This document shows, in pieces, positions 17,744 through 25,294 of a DNA stretch of 35,573 nt. Origin of the DNA: Marinilabiliales bacterium. GTDB lineage: Bacteria; Bacteroidota; Bacteroidia; Bacteroidales; F082. Both the position numbers and the translations under genes were made by a program. The notes beneath the pieces were generated by a model. That model had not been told where the DNA came from, made no database searches, and worked only from the letters and a program-made list of their open reading frames with translations. Each line of letters starts with the position of its first letter. Within the stretch, counting starts at the first letter, position 1. The stretch covers positions 1-35,573 of the forward strand of contig PKTD01000027.1 in NCBI GenBank assembly GCA_002869315.1, written 5' to 3'.

Positions 17744-18910
17744 TTAATAATTAAAAATTCCTTTTTCGGATGAAATTGTTAATTGCTTTGAGTTTGATTC
17801 CTCCACCCTACCAATAATTTGGGCATCAACATTAAATGAATTTGAAATATTTATAATATTCTGGGCAATGGCTTCAGGAACATACAATTCCATTCTATGT
17901 CCCATATTAAATACCTTATACATTTCTTTCCATTCTGTTCCAGATTGTTGTTGTATAAGTTTAAATAATGGTGGTATCTCAAACATATTATCCTTTATAA
18001 TATGCATATTATCAATAAAATGTAATACTTTTGTTTGAGCCCCTCCACTACAATGTATCATACCGTTTATTTGCTTACGAAATTTTTTAAGTATTTCTTT
18101 AATTATAGGTGCATATGTACGAGTTGGAGCTAATACCAGTTTACCAGCGTCAACACCATCAACCTCAGTATTGTCAGTAAGTTTCATATGACCTGAGTAA
18201 GTTAAATCTTCAGGAATAGAAGGATCGAAACTTTCCGGATATTTGTTAGCTATATATTTGGCAAATACATCATGGCGGGCAGAAGTAAGTCCATTACTTC
18301 CCATACCTCCATTATATTCATCCTCATAGGTTGCCTGTCCTGAAGATGACAAACCAACTATAACATCACCTGACTGAATATTGTTCTCAATTATATCTTC
18401 TTTTTTTATACGGGCAGTTACAGTACTATCAACTATTATTGTTCTCACAAGATCTCCGACATCAGCAGTTTCTCCTCCGGTGAGTATCATGTTTACTCCC
18501 AAATCTCTCATTTTAGCAAGAAAAGATTCAGTACCATTAATAATTTCAGCAATTACTTCACCTGGAATAATATTTTTATTCCTTCCAATTGTAGATGAAA
18601 GTAGAATATTATCTGTTGCTCCAATACAAAGCAAGTCGTCAGTATTCATAACTATCGCATCCTGAGCTATTCCTCGCCACACTGATATATCGCCGGTTTC
18701 TTTCCAATAAAGGTATGCAAGGGAAGATTTTGTACCTGCGCCATCAGCATGCATAATATTGCAATACTCATCATCAGAACCAAGAATATCGGGAATTACC
18801 TTACAAAAAGCGTTTGGAAATAATCCTTTATCAAGATTTTTTATTGCTGAATGAACATCTTCTTTGGACGCTGAAACCCCTCTTTTATCGTATCTGGATT
18901 GCGATTTCAT
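17744..18910 (-). CDS. purM: Phosphoribosylformylglycinamidine cyclo-ligase (AIR synthase)
   Basis: It converts FGAM to AIR with ATP in purine synthesis, in the cytoplasm. The 388-residue protein fits the divergent Bacteroidota PurM-type: 'Y-D-K-R-G-V-S-A-S-K' at the N-terminus, 'H-A-D-G-A-G-T-K-S' (equivalent to the usual G-T-D-G-V-G-T-K), 'M-N-T-D-D-L-L-C-I-G-A', the Gly-rich 'L-T-G-G-E-T-A-D-V-G-D' and 'G-L-S-S-S-G'. The usual L-G-G-F-G segment near the N-terminus is missing. The start ATG overlaps the stop of the OmpA-type gene (TAATG at 18908-18912 on the minus strand), pointing to translational coupling. No other purine gene is in the window. A non-purine AIR-synthase-like role is possible but less likely. 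Confidence 0.86.
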   Translation of the reverse strand: MKSQSRYDKRGVSASKEDVHSAIKNLDKGLFPNAFCKVIPDILGSDDEYCNIMHADGAGTKSSLAYLYWKETGDISVWRGIAQDAIVMNTDDLLCIGATDNILLSSTIGRNKNIIPGEVIAEIINGTESFLAKMRDLGVNMILTGGETADVGDLVRTIIVDSTVTARIKKEDIIENNIQSGDVIVGLSSSGQATYEDEYNGGMGSNGLTSARHDVFAKYIANKYPESFDPSIPEDLTYSGHMKLTDNTEVDGVDAGKLVLAPTRTYAPIIKEILKKFRKQINGMIHCSGGAQTKVLHFIDNMHIIKDNMFEIPPLFKLIQQQSGTEWKEMYKVFNMGHRMELYVPEAIAQNIINISNSFNVDAQIIGRVEESNSKQLTISSEKGIFNY

Positions 18911-21378
18911 TAATCGATAGTTAATTTGTGTGTTTGCTTATTATATTTAAAATCACCAAATTGTTTCAATGCTGCATCACCTAAAACAAGTCCGTAACGT
19001 AAACTATGCTTTACTTTTATTTTGAAATCCTTTACTGTTTTATTGGCAATGGTAATTTCTGGAATAATTATAATAGCATTATCACGTATTGAATTGTCCA
19101 CTAAAATTTCTGCGGCATCGCCTTCAAAGTTTTCTTTACCAATGGTTCCACCTTTTAATAACATTAGTGCTTTATCGAGTGATATCATGGCCTCTGAATG
19201 TCGGTCGTATGCAAATTCCTCATAATAACCCAAAATAACACATGTAGAAATAAATGTTCCTGTTCTGTCTTCCTCCTTAAATATGATAGAATTGTCATCA
19301 GGATTTATGAGGACATTCAATTCGTTTATATCAATATTTGAGGCAGATGGCACGAAGTCTTTTCGTAATACTCTAAATTCTGTTCTTCTATTAAGTTGGT
19401 GAGCATATTCTTTGGCATTATCTGTTTCCAGAGAGTTAATGAATTCTTCATCAAGAACAGTCCCCTCTTCAAATGAAACTCCATCTTGTGTTTTATTTAC
19501 TTTCAATACTCTTGGGACTCTTTCACCATATCCTTTTGCCACCAATCTAGCAGGCTCTATACCCCTGATTATCAAATAATCAACAACCGACTGCGCTCTT
19601 CTTTGTGAGAGTATATCATTTCTCTCGTCAGAATCTCGTATATCGGTATGAGAAGCTAACTCTATCACAAGATTTGGATTATCACGCAAGGTTTGTATTA
19701 AACCTTGAAGCGAATCCTGATATTGGGGTTTCAAATCCCATTTTGCAAGATCATATAAAATATCAGGTAAAACTACCGGTTCTGCCGGGATAGGTGATAA
19801 AATAATTTCTCTCTCAAAATCCTTACTAAATTCTACTCCTACAGTTGTAAGTGTTGCCTTACTATTCAAGTAATTAGGTTTTTGCACAATAATATCGTAG
19901 GTTGTATTTGGATCTACCTGACTATTCCCAAATGAGAAAAATCCTTCAGGATTTGTAATTGTTGTAACAGATATTCCGTTAGAGCCAACAAGTTGAACAT
20001 TTGCATTTTCTACGGCGAACAATGTTCTATCGTCAGTAACCGTACCAGATATTGTAAATAATAATGGAGGCTCAATGAAATACCAAATATCATCCTCACC
20101 TCTGGTTCCTTTTCTATTTGAACTTAGATAACCATATTCTTCCTCTGGATGAAAGATAATTGCATAATCGTCAAATGTTGAGTTAATGGGATACTTCAAA
20201 TTAACTGGTTTTCCCCAATTACCTGCTGTATCTATTGTAGTCATAAAAATATCAAGACCACCCATACCGCCATGGCCATCAGAAGCAAAGTAAAGTGTTG
20301 TATCGTTTCTCAGGAAGGGGAACATTTCATCTCCGGGAGTATTTACAATATCGCCAATATTCATTGGACGGCTAAATGCTTCTTTAGTTGATTCTCTCAT
20401 GGCCACCCAGATATCTTTACCTCCAAATCCACCTTTTCTTCCTGAGGAGAAATAAAGTAATAGTTCGCTTTCACTAATAGTAGGCTGTCCTATTACAGAC
20501 ATTGTATCTATACCATTAATTTCAACCATTTCAGGTTCCTGCCAATTACGTCCACTTCGTTTGGATTTATAAATCTGGCATCCTGAAATTTGTTTAGCAT
20601 CATTATGACAACGTGTAAAATACAAGGTTTTGAAATCAGCACTCATGGCTGGCGTTCCTTCATTCGCATTTGTATTAAGGGTTTCAGATTTATCAAGTAA
20701 TACCGGTGCTGACCATTCCTCTTTTCTGTCAAGTTTCGCTACAAATAAGTCGCTAAAGTTCTCCCCTGTCCATTCATCTGTAAGTTTGCCAGTGGCACCA
20801 TCACGTGTGGATCCAAAAACTATTTCATTATAATTTGAACTGGTAAAGGCTGCTGCAAAATCAGCCTCTCTGGAATTTATTTTTTTGACATTTGTAACTT
20901 CATATTTTGATGGATTTTCTATCCATTCTTGAATTAAAGCAGCAGATTCGGCTCCAGCCTCTCCTCTTGGATCATCAGGCACTCTCTCTATATAGGCATG
21001 ATATTGTTCGATAGACTCTTCATATTTACCATTAATCTTTAACATTTCAGCATAGCGTAAAAGCACAATTGGATTCTTTCTATACCATTCTTTTTTTACT
21101 AATAATTTATAAGAAATTTCTGCTCTTTTATAATTAGCAGTAAGACGATAACATTCGGCAAGTTGGGCGGTAATACGATTTTTCTCTTCCTTATTACGCT
21201 TTACTTTTGTATATGCCTTTTTATATTTATCGATGGCAATGCTATATTGTTGAGCATTGAATGCCTCATCAGCAGATTTAGCAGGGTTGCGTTGAGCTAA
21301 TAAGATGACAGGTAGTACAAACAGTATACTAAAAAGTATTATTCTAAGTGAATTCATCGACATCATATTATTTTTCAT
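18910..21378 (-). CDS. OmpA-family protein with TPR, PD40 propeller, CRD and C-terminal retropepsin-like domain (PorE-like)
   Basis: The 822-residue protein has a signal peptide (N-S-L-R-I-I-L-F..., ending L-L-A-Q), so it is periplasmic or in the outer membrane; starts at Met5, 6 or 8 are also possible. Order: TPR-like helices 35-140; WD40/PD40 propeller about 160-435 with repeats such as 'L-Y-F-S-S-G-R-K-G-G-F-G-G-K-D-I-W'; carboxypeptidase-regulatory-like domain 440-520; OmpA peptidoglycan-binding domain about 545-675 ('A-S-H-T-D', 'L-S-Q-R-R-A-Q-S-V', 'G-Y-G-E'). This matches the architecture known for the T9SS component PorE. A further segment at about 705-822 resembles Bacteroidota retropepsin-like proteases: 'F-A-Y-D-R-H-S-E-A-M-I-S-L-D-K-A-L-M-L-L-K' and 'G-L-V-L-G-D-A-A-L-K-Q-F-G', but D-T-G is D725-R-H. 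Many paralogues with the first four domains exist, so the PorE role is only an inference. It sits between tatA (35 nt away) and purM. Confidence 0.85.
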   Translation of the reverse strand: MKNNMMSMNSLRIILFSILFVLPVILLAQRNPAKSADEAFNAQQYSIAIDKYKKAYTKVKRNKEEKNRITAQLAECYRLTANYKRAEISYKLLVKKEWYRKNPIVLLRYAEMLKINGKYEESIEQYHAYIERVPDDPRGEAGAESAALIQEWIENPSKYEVTNVKKINSREADFAAAFTSSNYNEIVFGSTRDGATGKLTDEWTGENFSDLFVAKLDRKEEWSAPVLLDKSETLNTNANEGTPAMSADFKTLYFTRCHNDAKQISGCQIYKSKRSGRNWQEPEMVEINGIDTMSVIGQPTISESELLLYFSSGRKGGFGGKDIWVAMRESTKEAFSRPMNIGDIVNTPGDEMFPFLRNDTTLYFASDGHGGMGGLDIFMTTIDTAGNWGKPVNLKYPINSTFDDYAIIFHPEEEYGYLSSNRKGTRGEDDIWYFIEPPLLFTISGTVTDDRTLFAVENANVQLVGSNGISVTTITNPEGFFSFGNSQVDPNTTYDIIVQKPNYLNSKATLTTVGVEFSKDFEREIILSPIPAEPVVLPDILYDLAKWDLKPQYQDSLQGLIQTLRDNPNLVIELASHTDIRDSDERNDILSQRRAQSVVDYLIIRGIEPARLVAKGYGERVPRVLKVNKTQDGVSFEEGTVLDEEFINSLETDNAKEYAHQLNRRTEFRVLRKDFVPSASNIDINELNVLINPDDNSIIFKEEDRTGTFISTCVILGYYEEFAYDRHSEAMISLDKALMLLKGGTIGKENFEGDAAEILVDNSIRDNAIIIIPEITIANKTVKDFKIKVKHSLRYGLVLGDAALKQFGDFKYNKQTHKLTID

Positions 21379-21413
21379 CTTTCTTGTTAATCAACAACGC
21401 ATAAATATCGAAA

Positions 21414-21746
21414 TTATGATTTTCTTTTCTCAGAATTTTCAGGTCCTTCATCAATAATACGTTTGGGCTTTTCTTCCTCAACTGTTTCTTTTGCCTCTAC
21501 ATCAGCATTATTATCATCCAAGCCAATATTTTTTTTGTACTCTTCTAGTTTTTTTTCCCTTTCCTTCCTGTCGGCTTCTTTATTGATTTCAGTTTTAATA
21601 TCCTCGGAAGCACGCTTTACATCATTGATAACTTTTCCCAGATTTCTGGCTAGTTCCGGAATTTTATCCGGTCCAAAAACTAAAAATACTACCAATAGAA
21701 TCAATAGAATTTCACCTGAACCAAAATCGAAAAAAAGTAGAGTCAC
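21414..21746 (-). CDS. tatA: Sec-independent protein translocase TatA/TatB-type subunit
   Basis: It forms the pore-type subunit of the twin-arginine system, which exports folded proteins. The 110-residue protein has a short polar start, 'G-S-G-E-I' just before a single membrane helix at about 13-29, the hinge 'F-G-P-D-K-I-P-E-L-A-R-N-L-G-K' beginning an amphipathic helix, and a long charged, Lys/Glu-rich tail. The start codon is GTG at 21746; no ATG fits. A TatC gene is not in the window, and TatA versus TatB cannot be fully separated by sequence. The hinge Phe-Gly-Pro is TatA-like. Its promoter seems to lie in the secDF terminator region, so it is probably transcribed independently of secDF, followed by the OmpA-type gene and purM. 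Confidence 0.92.
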   Translation of the reverse strand: MTLLFFDFGSGEILLILLVVFLVFGPDKIPELARNLGKVINDVKRASEDIKTEINKEADRKEREKKLEEYKKNIGLDDNNADVEAKETVEEEKPKRIIDEGPENSEKRKS

Positions 21747-21769
21747 AATTATGTTTTATTATTTCATTG

Positions 21770-21801
21770 CAAAAATAGTAAAAAAAAGCCCCGTCGTGAA
21801 A
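21770..21801 (-). promoter_or_regulatory. Candidate promoter of tatA
   Basis: On the minus strand, TATTTTTG (21777-21770) fits the TAnnTTTG -7 element. Exactly 20 nt upstream is TTTC (21801-21798), one base off the TTTG -33 element. It lies 24-55 nt before the GTG start of tatA and overlaps the terminator hairpin of secDF. Confidence 0.5.
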
Positions 21802-21818
21802 CTAATCATGACAGGGCT
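21781..21818 (-). terminator. Rho-independent terminator after secDF
   Basis: On the minus strand a 13-bp imperfect stem (arms 21806-21818 and 21787-21799, with one G:U wobble and one A:C mismatch) closes a 6-nt loop and is followed by seven T from 21787 down to 21781. The GGGGC next to the T-run and the wobble pair both favour the minus orientation, which places it 21 nt after the secDF stop. Confidence 0.8.
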
Positions 21819-21838
21819 ATATTATTTATTTTCTAAGA

Positions 21839-24800
21839 TTATTTCTTTTTCTTAGACTTAGTTTCTTTATCCTTTTTATCCTTTAATGCATCTGATTTAC
21901 TTCCACCAAGCAAGTCATAAACAATCGGACTTGCTGTAAACAATGATGAATATGTAGCAATTAAAATACCTACTAACAATGCAAATACAAATCCACGGAT
22001 AACCTCACCACCAAAGATAAATATCATCAGCAATACAACAATTGTTGTACCTGAAGTATTTATAGTACGGGCAAGAGTTGAATTCAGTCCCGTATTAATA
22101 TTATCTATCAACTTATGTTTTGGGAATAGTGAATTATTCTCTCTGATACGGTCGAAGATAATAACAGTATCATTGATAGAGTAACCAATAATTGTCAGGA
22201 TAGCTGCAATAAAAGCCTGATCAACTTCCATACTAAATGGCATTACTGAGTAGAACAATGAGAACATACCCAATGTTATAAGTGTATCGTGGAACAATGC
22301 AGCAACACCTGCTAAACCATACTGCCATTTTCTAAATCTTACTGCTATATAAGCAAAGATTAAAATCAATGCGAATGAAATCGCCATGATAGCATTGTTT
22401 CTGATATCGTCGGCTATTGTTGGTCCTACTTTCTGCGAACTAAGGATTCCCAATAGTTTATTTTCTCCTTCTGTATCACTTGAGAAATCGTTATATCTGA
22501 TTTCAGTGGTATAGTAGTCTTTTAATCCGGTATATAATTTCGATTGTATTATTGAGTCTACCTCTCTACCTTCATCATCTATCATATATTTTGTGGTAAC
22601 CTTAATCTGGTTACTTGAACCAAATGTCTTCACCTCAGGTGCAACATTGTCGAATGAAGTAGTTAGTGACTTTCTTACATCAACTGTATTTACATTTTGA
22701 TCGAAACGTACTAAGTAAGTTCTACCTCCTGTAAAGTCGATACCATAGTTAAGACCAATTGTAGCCAAAGACCCTATACTAAGAATAATTAGAGCAAATG
22801 AAACAGCATATGCCTTCTTCCTACTTCCAATAAAGTTAAAATTAACGTTTGATAAAACATTAGCGGTAGCTTTACTAGCAAATGCGATAGGCATATTCTT
22901 TCTCTGCATCCATGTAAAAGTCATTCTTGTAATAAAGATGGCTGTAAACAATGATGATAGAATACCTATAATAAGAGTAGTTGCAAAACCCTGAACAGGA
23001 CCTGAACCAAATACGTAAAGAACAATACCAGTTAATAATGTTGTAACGTTACCATCCACAATTGCCGAATATGCATTCTTATAACCATCCACAATTGCGA
23101 GTTGCATTCCTTTACCGGCTCGCACCTCCTCTTTAATACGCTCATAAATAATTACGTTGGCATCCACCGCCATACCAAGGGTAAGTACAATACCTGCCAT
23201 ACCTGGCAGTGTAAGTACTGCACCTATAGAAGCAAGTACTCCAAAAAGGAAGAATATATTTGTAATAAGTGCAATATTGGCAACAACACCTGCACGGCTA
23301 TAATAAACAATCATATAAGCCAGTACAAGAATAAACGCAAGAATAAATGAGTTCATTCCTGAGTTAACAGCTTCACGACCAAGAGAAGGTCCTACTACGT
23401 TTTCCTCAACAATATGTGCAGCAGCAGGAAGTTTACCCGCTTTTAGAATATTTCCAAGGTCTTGAGCCTCTTCAATTGTCATTCCTCCTCCTGAAATTGT
23501 AGAACGTCCGGATGGAATTTCATCATTTACAACTGGGAAAGAATAAACATAATCATCAAGGACGATTGCAATTTGTCTTCCAATATTTTCACCAGTTAAT
23601 CTCTTCCAGATTTTAGCACCCTGTGAGTCCATCTGAAGGTCAACTGTAACTTCTCCATTTTGTCCATAATCCTGACGAGCATCTGCAATAACATCACCAC
23701 CCATAGCGGCACTACCATCACGTGAACTGGCTTTCAATGCAACCAACTCCAAAAAGTCGGGAGCTTGAGGACTAGGCTTAACACTCCATACTAAACGCAT
23801 TTCCCTTGGGAATACATCTTTAACTTTGGACAACATATAGTTGATACGAGCTGTATCTTTAATGGCAGCCATACCTACACGTGCTGTTTTAACTGCAAAA
23901 GGTCTTCCTGACTCATCAGTACTATATGAAGGCATTAAATAAGCATAAAGAGGATTATCTTTAGCATATTGCTCAAAATCTGCTTCATTATTAGCGGCTG
24001 TTGTATCAGCTTCAATTTGCTCCAACAGTTGGTTTGATGAAGTATCCGCAACATTTTCAATTGCTTCAGCAATTTCATTGTTTTCTTCGGCTGCAATAGT
24101 TTCATCTTTAGAAACTTCTCCTTCAGGAGTTTCTCCAACACCTTCATCAGCGATACTTTTCTCTACGCTCATTTCTTGCTTTAGCCTTTTATTGGCATCA
24201 TCGAAATAAGAATAAACTTCTGAAAAGTTATATGTTTCCCAGAACTCTAATTTGGCAGTTCCCTGTAAAAGTTTTCTTACACGTTCCTGATCTTTAATAC
24301 CTGGCAATTCTATAAGAATGCGACCAGTAGTTGCAAGTTTTTGAATATTTGGCTGTGCAACACCAAAGCGGTCGATACGAGTACGAAGGATCTGGAATGA
24401 TCTGTCGATAGCACCTTCTGCTTCTGTTCTGATAACCTGAAGAACTTCCTGGTTAGTTGAACTGGTTGTAATTCCCTTGTCTTTAAATTCGAAGAGGAAT
24501 ATTGATGCCAAACGTGCGTTTGGATCTACTTCATTAAATGCCTGACCAAACAGAGTTACAAAATCATCACCACTGTTTTTTTGCTTTTGATGAGCAAGAG
24601 TCATTGCCTGACGGAAAACCGGATCCTGGCTGTTACCTGAAAGGGCGTTAACGATATCAGAAACCGAAACTTCCAATGTTACGTTCATACCACCTTTAAG
24701 GTCGAGACCCAGGTTGATTTCACGTTCTTTTACATCATTATAAGTATACTTAACTATACCTAAATTATACACAACAACATTTGCAATGCTGTCGAGATAA

Positions 24801-25018
24801 TATTTTTCTCTTTTTTGGGAGATAGAATCAAACAAATATGATTCTTTAACTTCGTCTCCATTGGCCAAATCTTTTGCCAGTTGCTGAGCAGTTTCATTTA
24901 CAGCGTAATCTTTAGCATTTCCTTCTGCGTTATAAGCAAAGAAAGTAAAACTAAGTTGATATAAACAAACTAATGCAAAGGCGATTGCAAAAAACTTAAT
25001 AGCTCCTCTGTTCTGCAT
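21839..25018 (-). CDS. secDF: Fused protein translocase subunit SecDF
   Basis: It uses the proton gradient to help pull proteins across the inner membrane after SecA/SecYEG. The 1059-residue fusion is typical of Bacteroidota. The SecD half has an N-terminal membrane helix (about 8-29), 'L-G-L-D-L-K-G-G-M-N-V' at the start of the periplasmic P1 domain, and 'G-I-V-L-T-L-G-M-A-V-D-A-N-V-I-I-Y-E-R-I' in the helix-4 region. The SecF half has 'G-I-D-F-T-G-G-R-T-Y' and 'G-Y-S-I-N-D-T-V-I-I-F-D-R-I-R-E'. About 12 membrane helices in total are expected. An acidic, low-complexity stretch of about 75 residues interrupts P1 at about bases 23940-24170. The C-terminal tail is Lys-rich. A consensus promoter and a terminator bracket the gene, so it is a single-gene transcript. 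Confidence 0.97.
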   Translation of the reverse strand: MQNRGAIKFFAIAFALVCLYQLSFTFFAYNAEGNAKDYAVNETAQQLAKDLANGDEVKESYLFDSISQKREKYYLDSIANVVVYNLGIVKYTYNDVKEREINLGLDLKGGMNVTLEVSVSDIVNALSGNSQDPVFRQAMTLAHQKQKNSGDDFVTLFGQAFNEVDPNARLASIFLFEFKDKGITTSSTNQEVLQVIRTEAEGAIDRSFQILRTRIDRFGVAQPNIQKLATTGRILIELPGIKDQERVRKLLQGTAKLEFWETYNFSEVYSYFDDANKRLKQEMSVEKSIADEGVGETPEGEVSKDETIAAEENNEIAEAIENVADTSSNQLLEQIEADTTAANNEADFEQYAKDNPLYAYLMPSYSTDESGRPFAVKTARVGMAAIKDTARINYMLSKVKDVFPREMRLVWSVKPSPQAPDFLELVALKASSRDGSAAMGGDVIADARQDYGQNGEVTVDLQMDSQGAKIWKRLTGENIGRQIAIVLDDYVYSFPVVNDEIPSGRSTISGGGMTIEEAQDLGNILKAGKLPAAAHIVEENVVGPSLGREAVNSGMNSFILAFILVLAYMIVYYSRAGVVANIALITNIFFLFGVLASIGAVLTLPGMAGIVLTLGMAVDANVIIYERIKEEVRAGKGMQLAIVDGYKNAYSAIVDGNVTTLLTGIVLYVFGSGPVQGFATTLIIGILSSLFTAIFITRMTFTWMQRKNMPIAFASKATANVLSNVNFNFIGSRKKAYAVSFALIILSIGSLATIGLNYGIDFTGGRTYLVRFDQNVNTVDVRKSLTTSFDNVAPEVKTFGSSNQIKVTTKYMIDDEGREVDSIIQSKLYTGLKDYYTTEIRYNDFSSDTEGENKLLGILSSQKVGPTIADDIRNNAIMAISFALILIFAYIAVRFRKWQYGLAGVAALFHDTLITLGMFSLFYSVMPFSMEVDQAFIAAILTIIGYSINDTVIIFDRIRENNSLFPKHKLIDNINTGLNSTLARTINTSGTTIVVLLMIFIFGGEVIRGFVFALLVGILIATYSSLFTASPIVYDLLGGSKSDALKDKKDKETKSKKKK

Positions 25019-25061
25019 TTGTAAACTTTATTAATTATTTTACTTCAAATTTTTGAGGGTG

Positions 25062-25093
25062 CAAAATTAGAATAATATTTGACATATAACAAA
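25062..25093 (-). promoter_or_regulatory. Promoter of secDF (Bacteroidota-type)
   Basis: On the minus strand, TTTG (25093-25090) is followed after exactly 20 nt by TAATTTTG (25069-25062), matching both elements of the Bacteroidota sigma-A-like consensus. Transcription would begin near 25055, about 37 nt before the ATG at 25018. Confidence 0.7.
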
Positions 25094-25175
25094 TTAATAT
25101 TACAATTTACTTTAGAGGTGTAATTTGTTAATTATTACGGCTGTAAAGAATTAAACCCGGGCTTTTTAGTACAGC

Positions 25176-25238
25176 GTAAAAAGTCTAAAGTAGAAAGGCT
25201 AAAGACCAAATGTATAAGGCTAAAGGCTAAATTTTAAA
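25176..25238. repeat. Degenerate 7-bp tandem repeat array, consensus GGCTAAA
   Basis: Nine consecutive 7-bp units fit in register from 25176: three are exact GGCTAAA (25197, 25218, 25225) and the others keep the A-A-A end (for example GTCTAAA at 25183 and GACCAAA at 25204). The array fills the middle of the 276-nt gap between the ABC permease stop and the secDF start. It has no open frame and no strong hairpin. No mobile element is seen next to it. Confidence 0.7.
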
Positions 25239-25294
25239 GTGGTTTACATTTTTAACTTACAATTCAATTCTCTGTACTCAAACTCAATACTATT

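Noticed and set aside
21463-21855. 130-residue plus-strand frame opposite tatA
   Set aside because: Ser/Leu/Phe-rich translation that mirrors the Lys/Glu-rich tail of TatA; no independent support.
23102-23350. 82-residue plus-strand frame inside secDF
   Set aside because: His/Asn/Tyr-rich antisense translation with no domain; secDF is unambiguous here.
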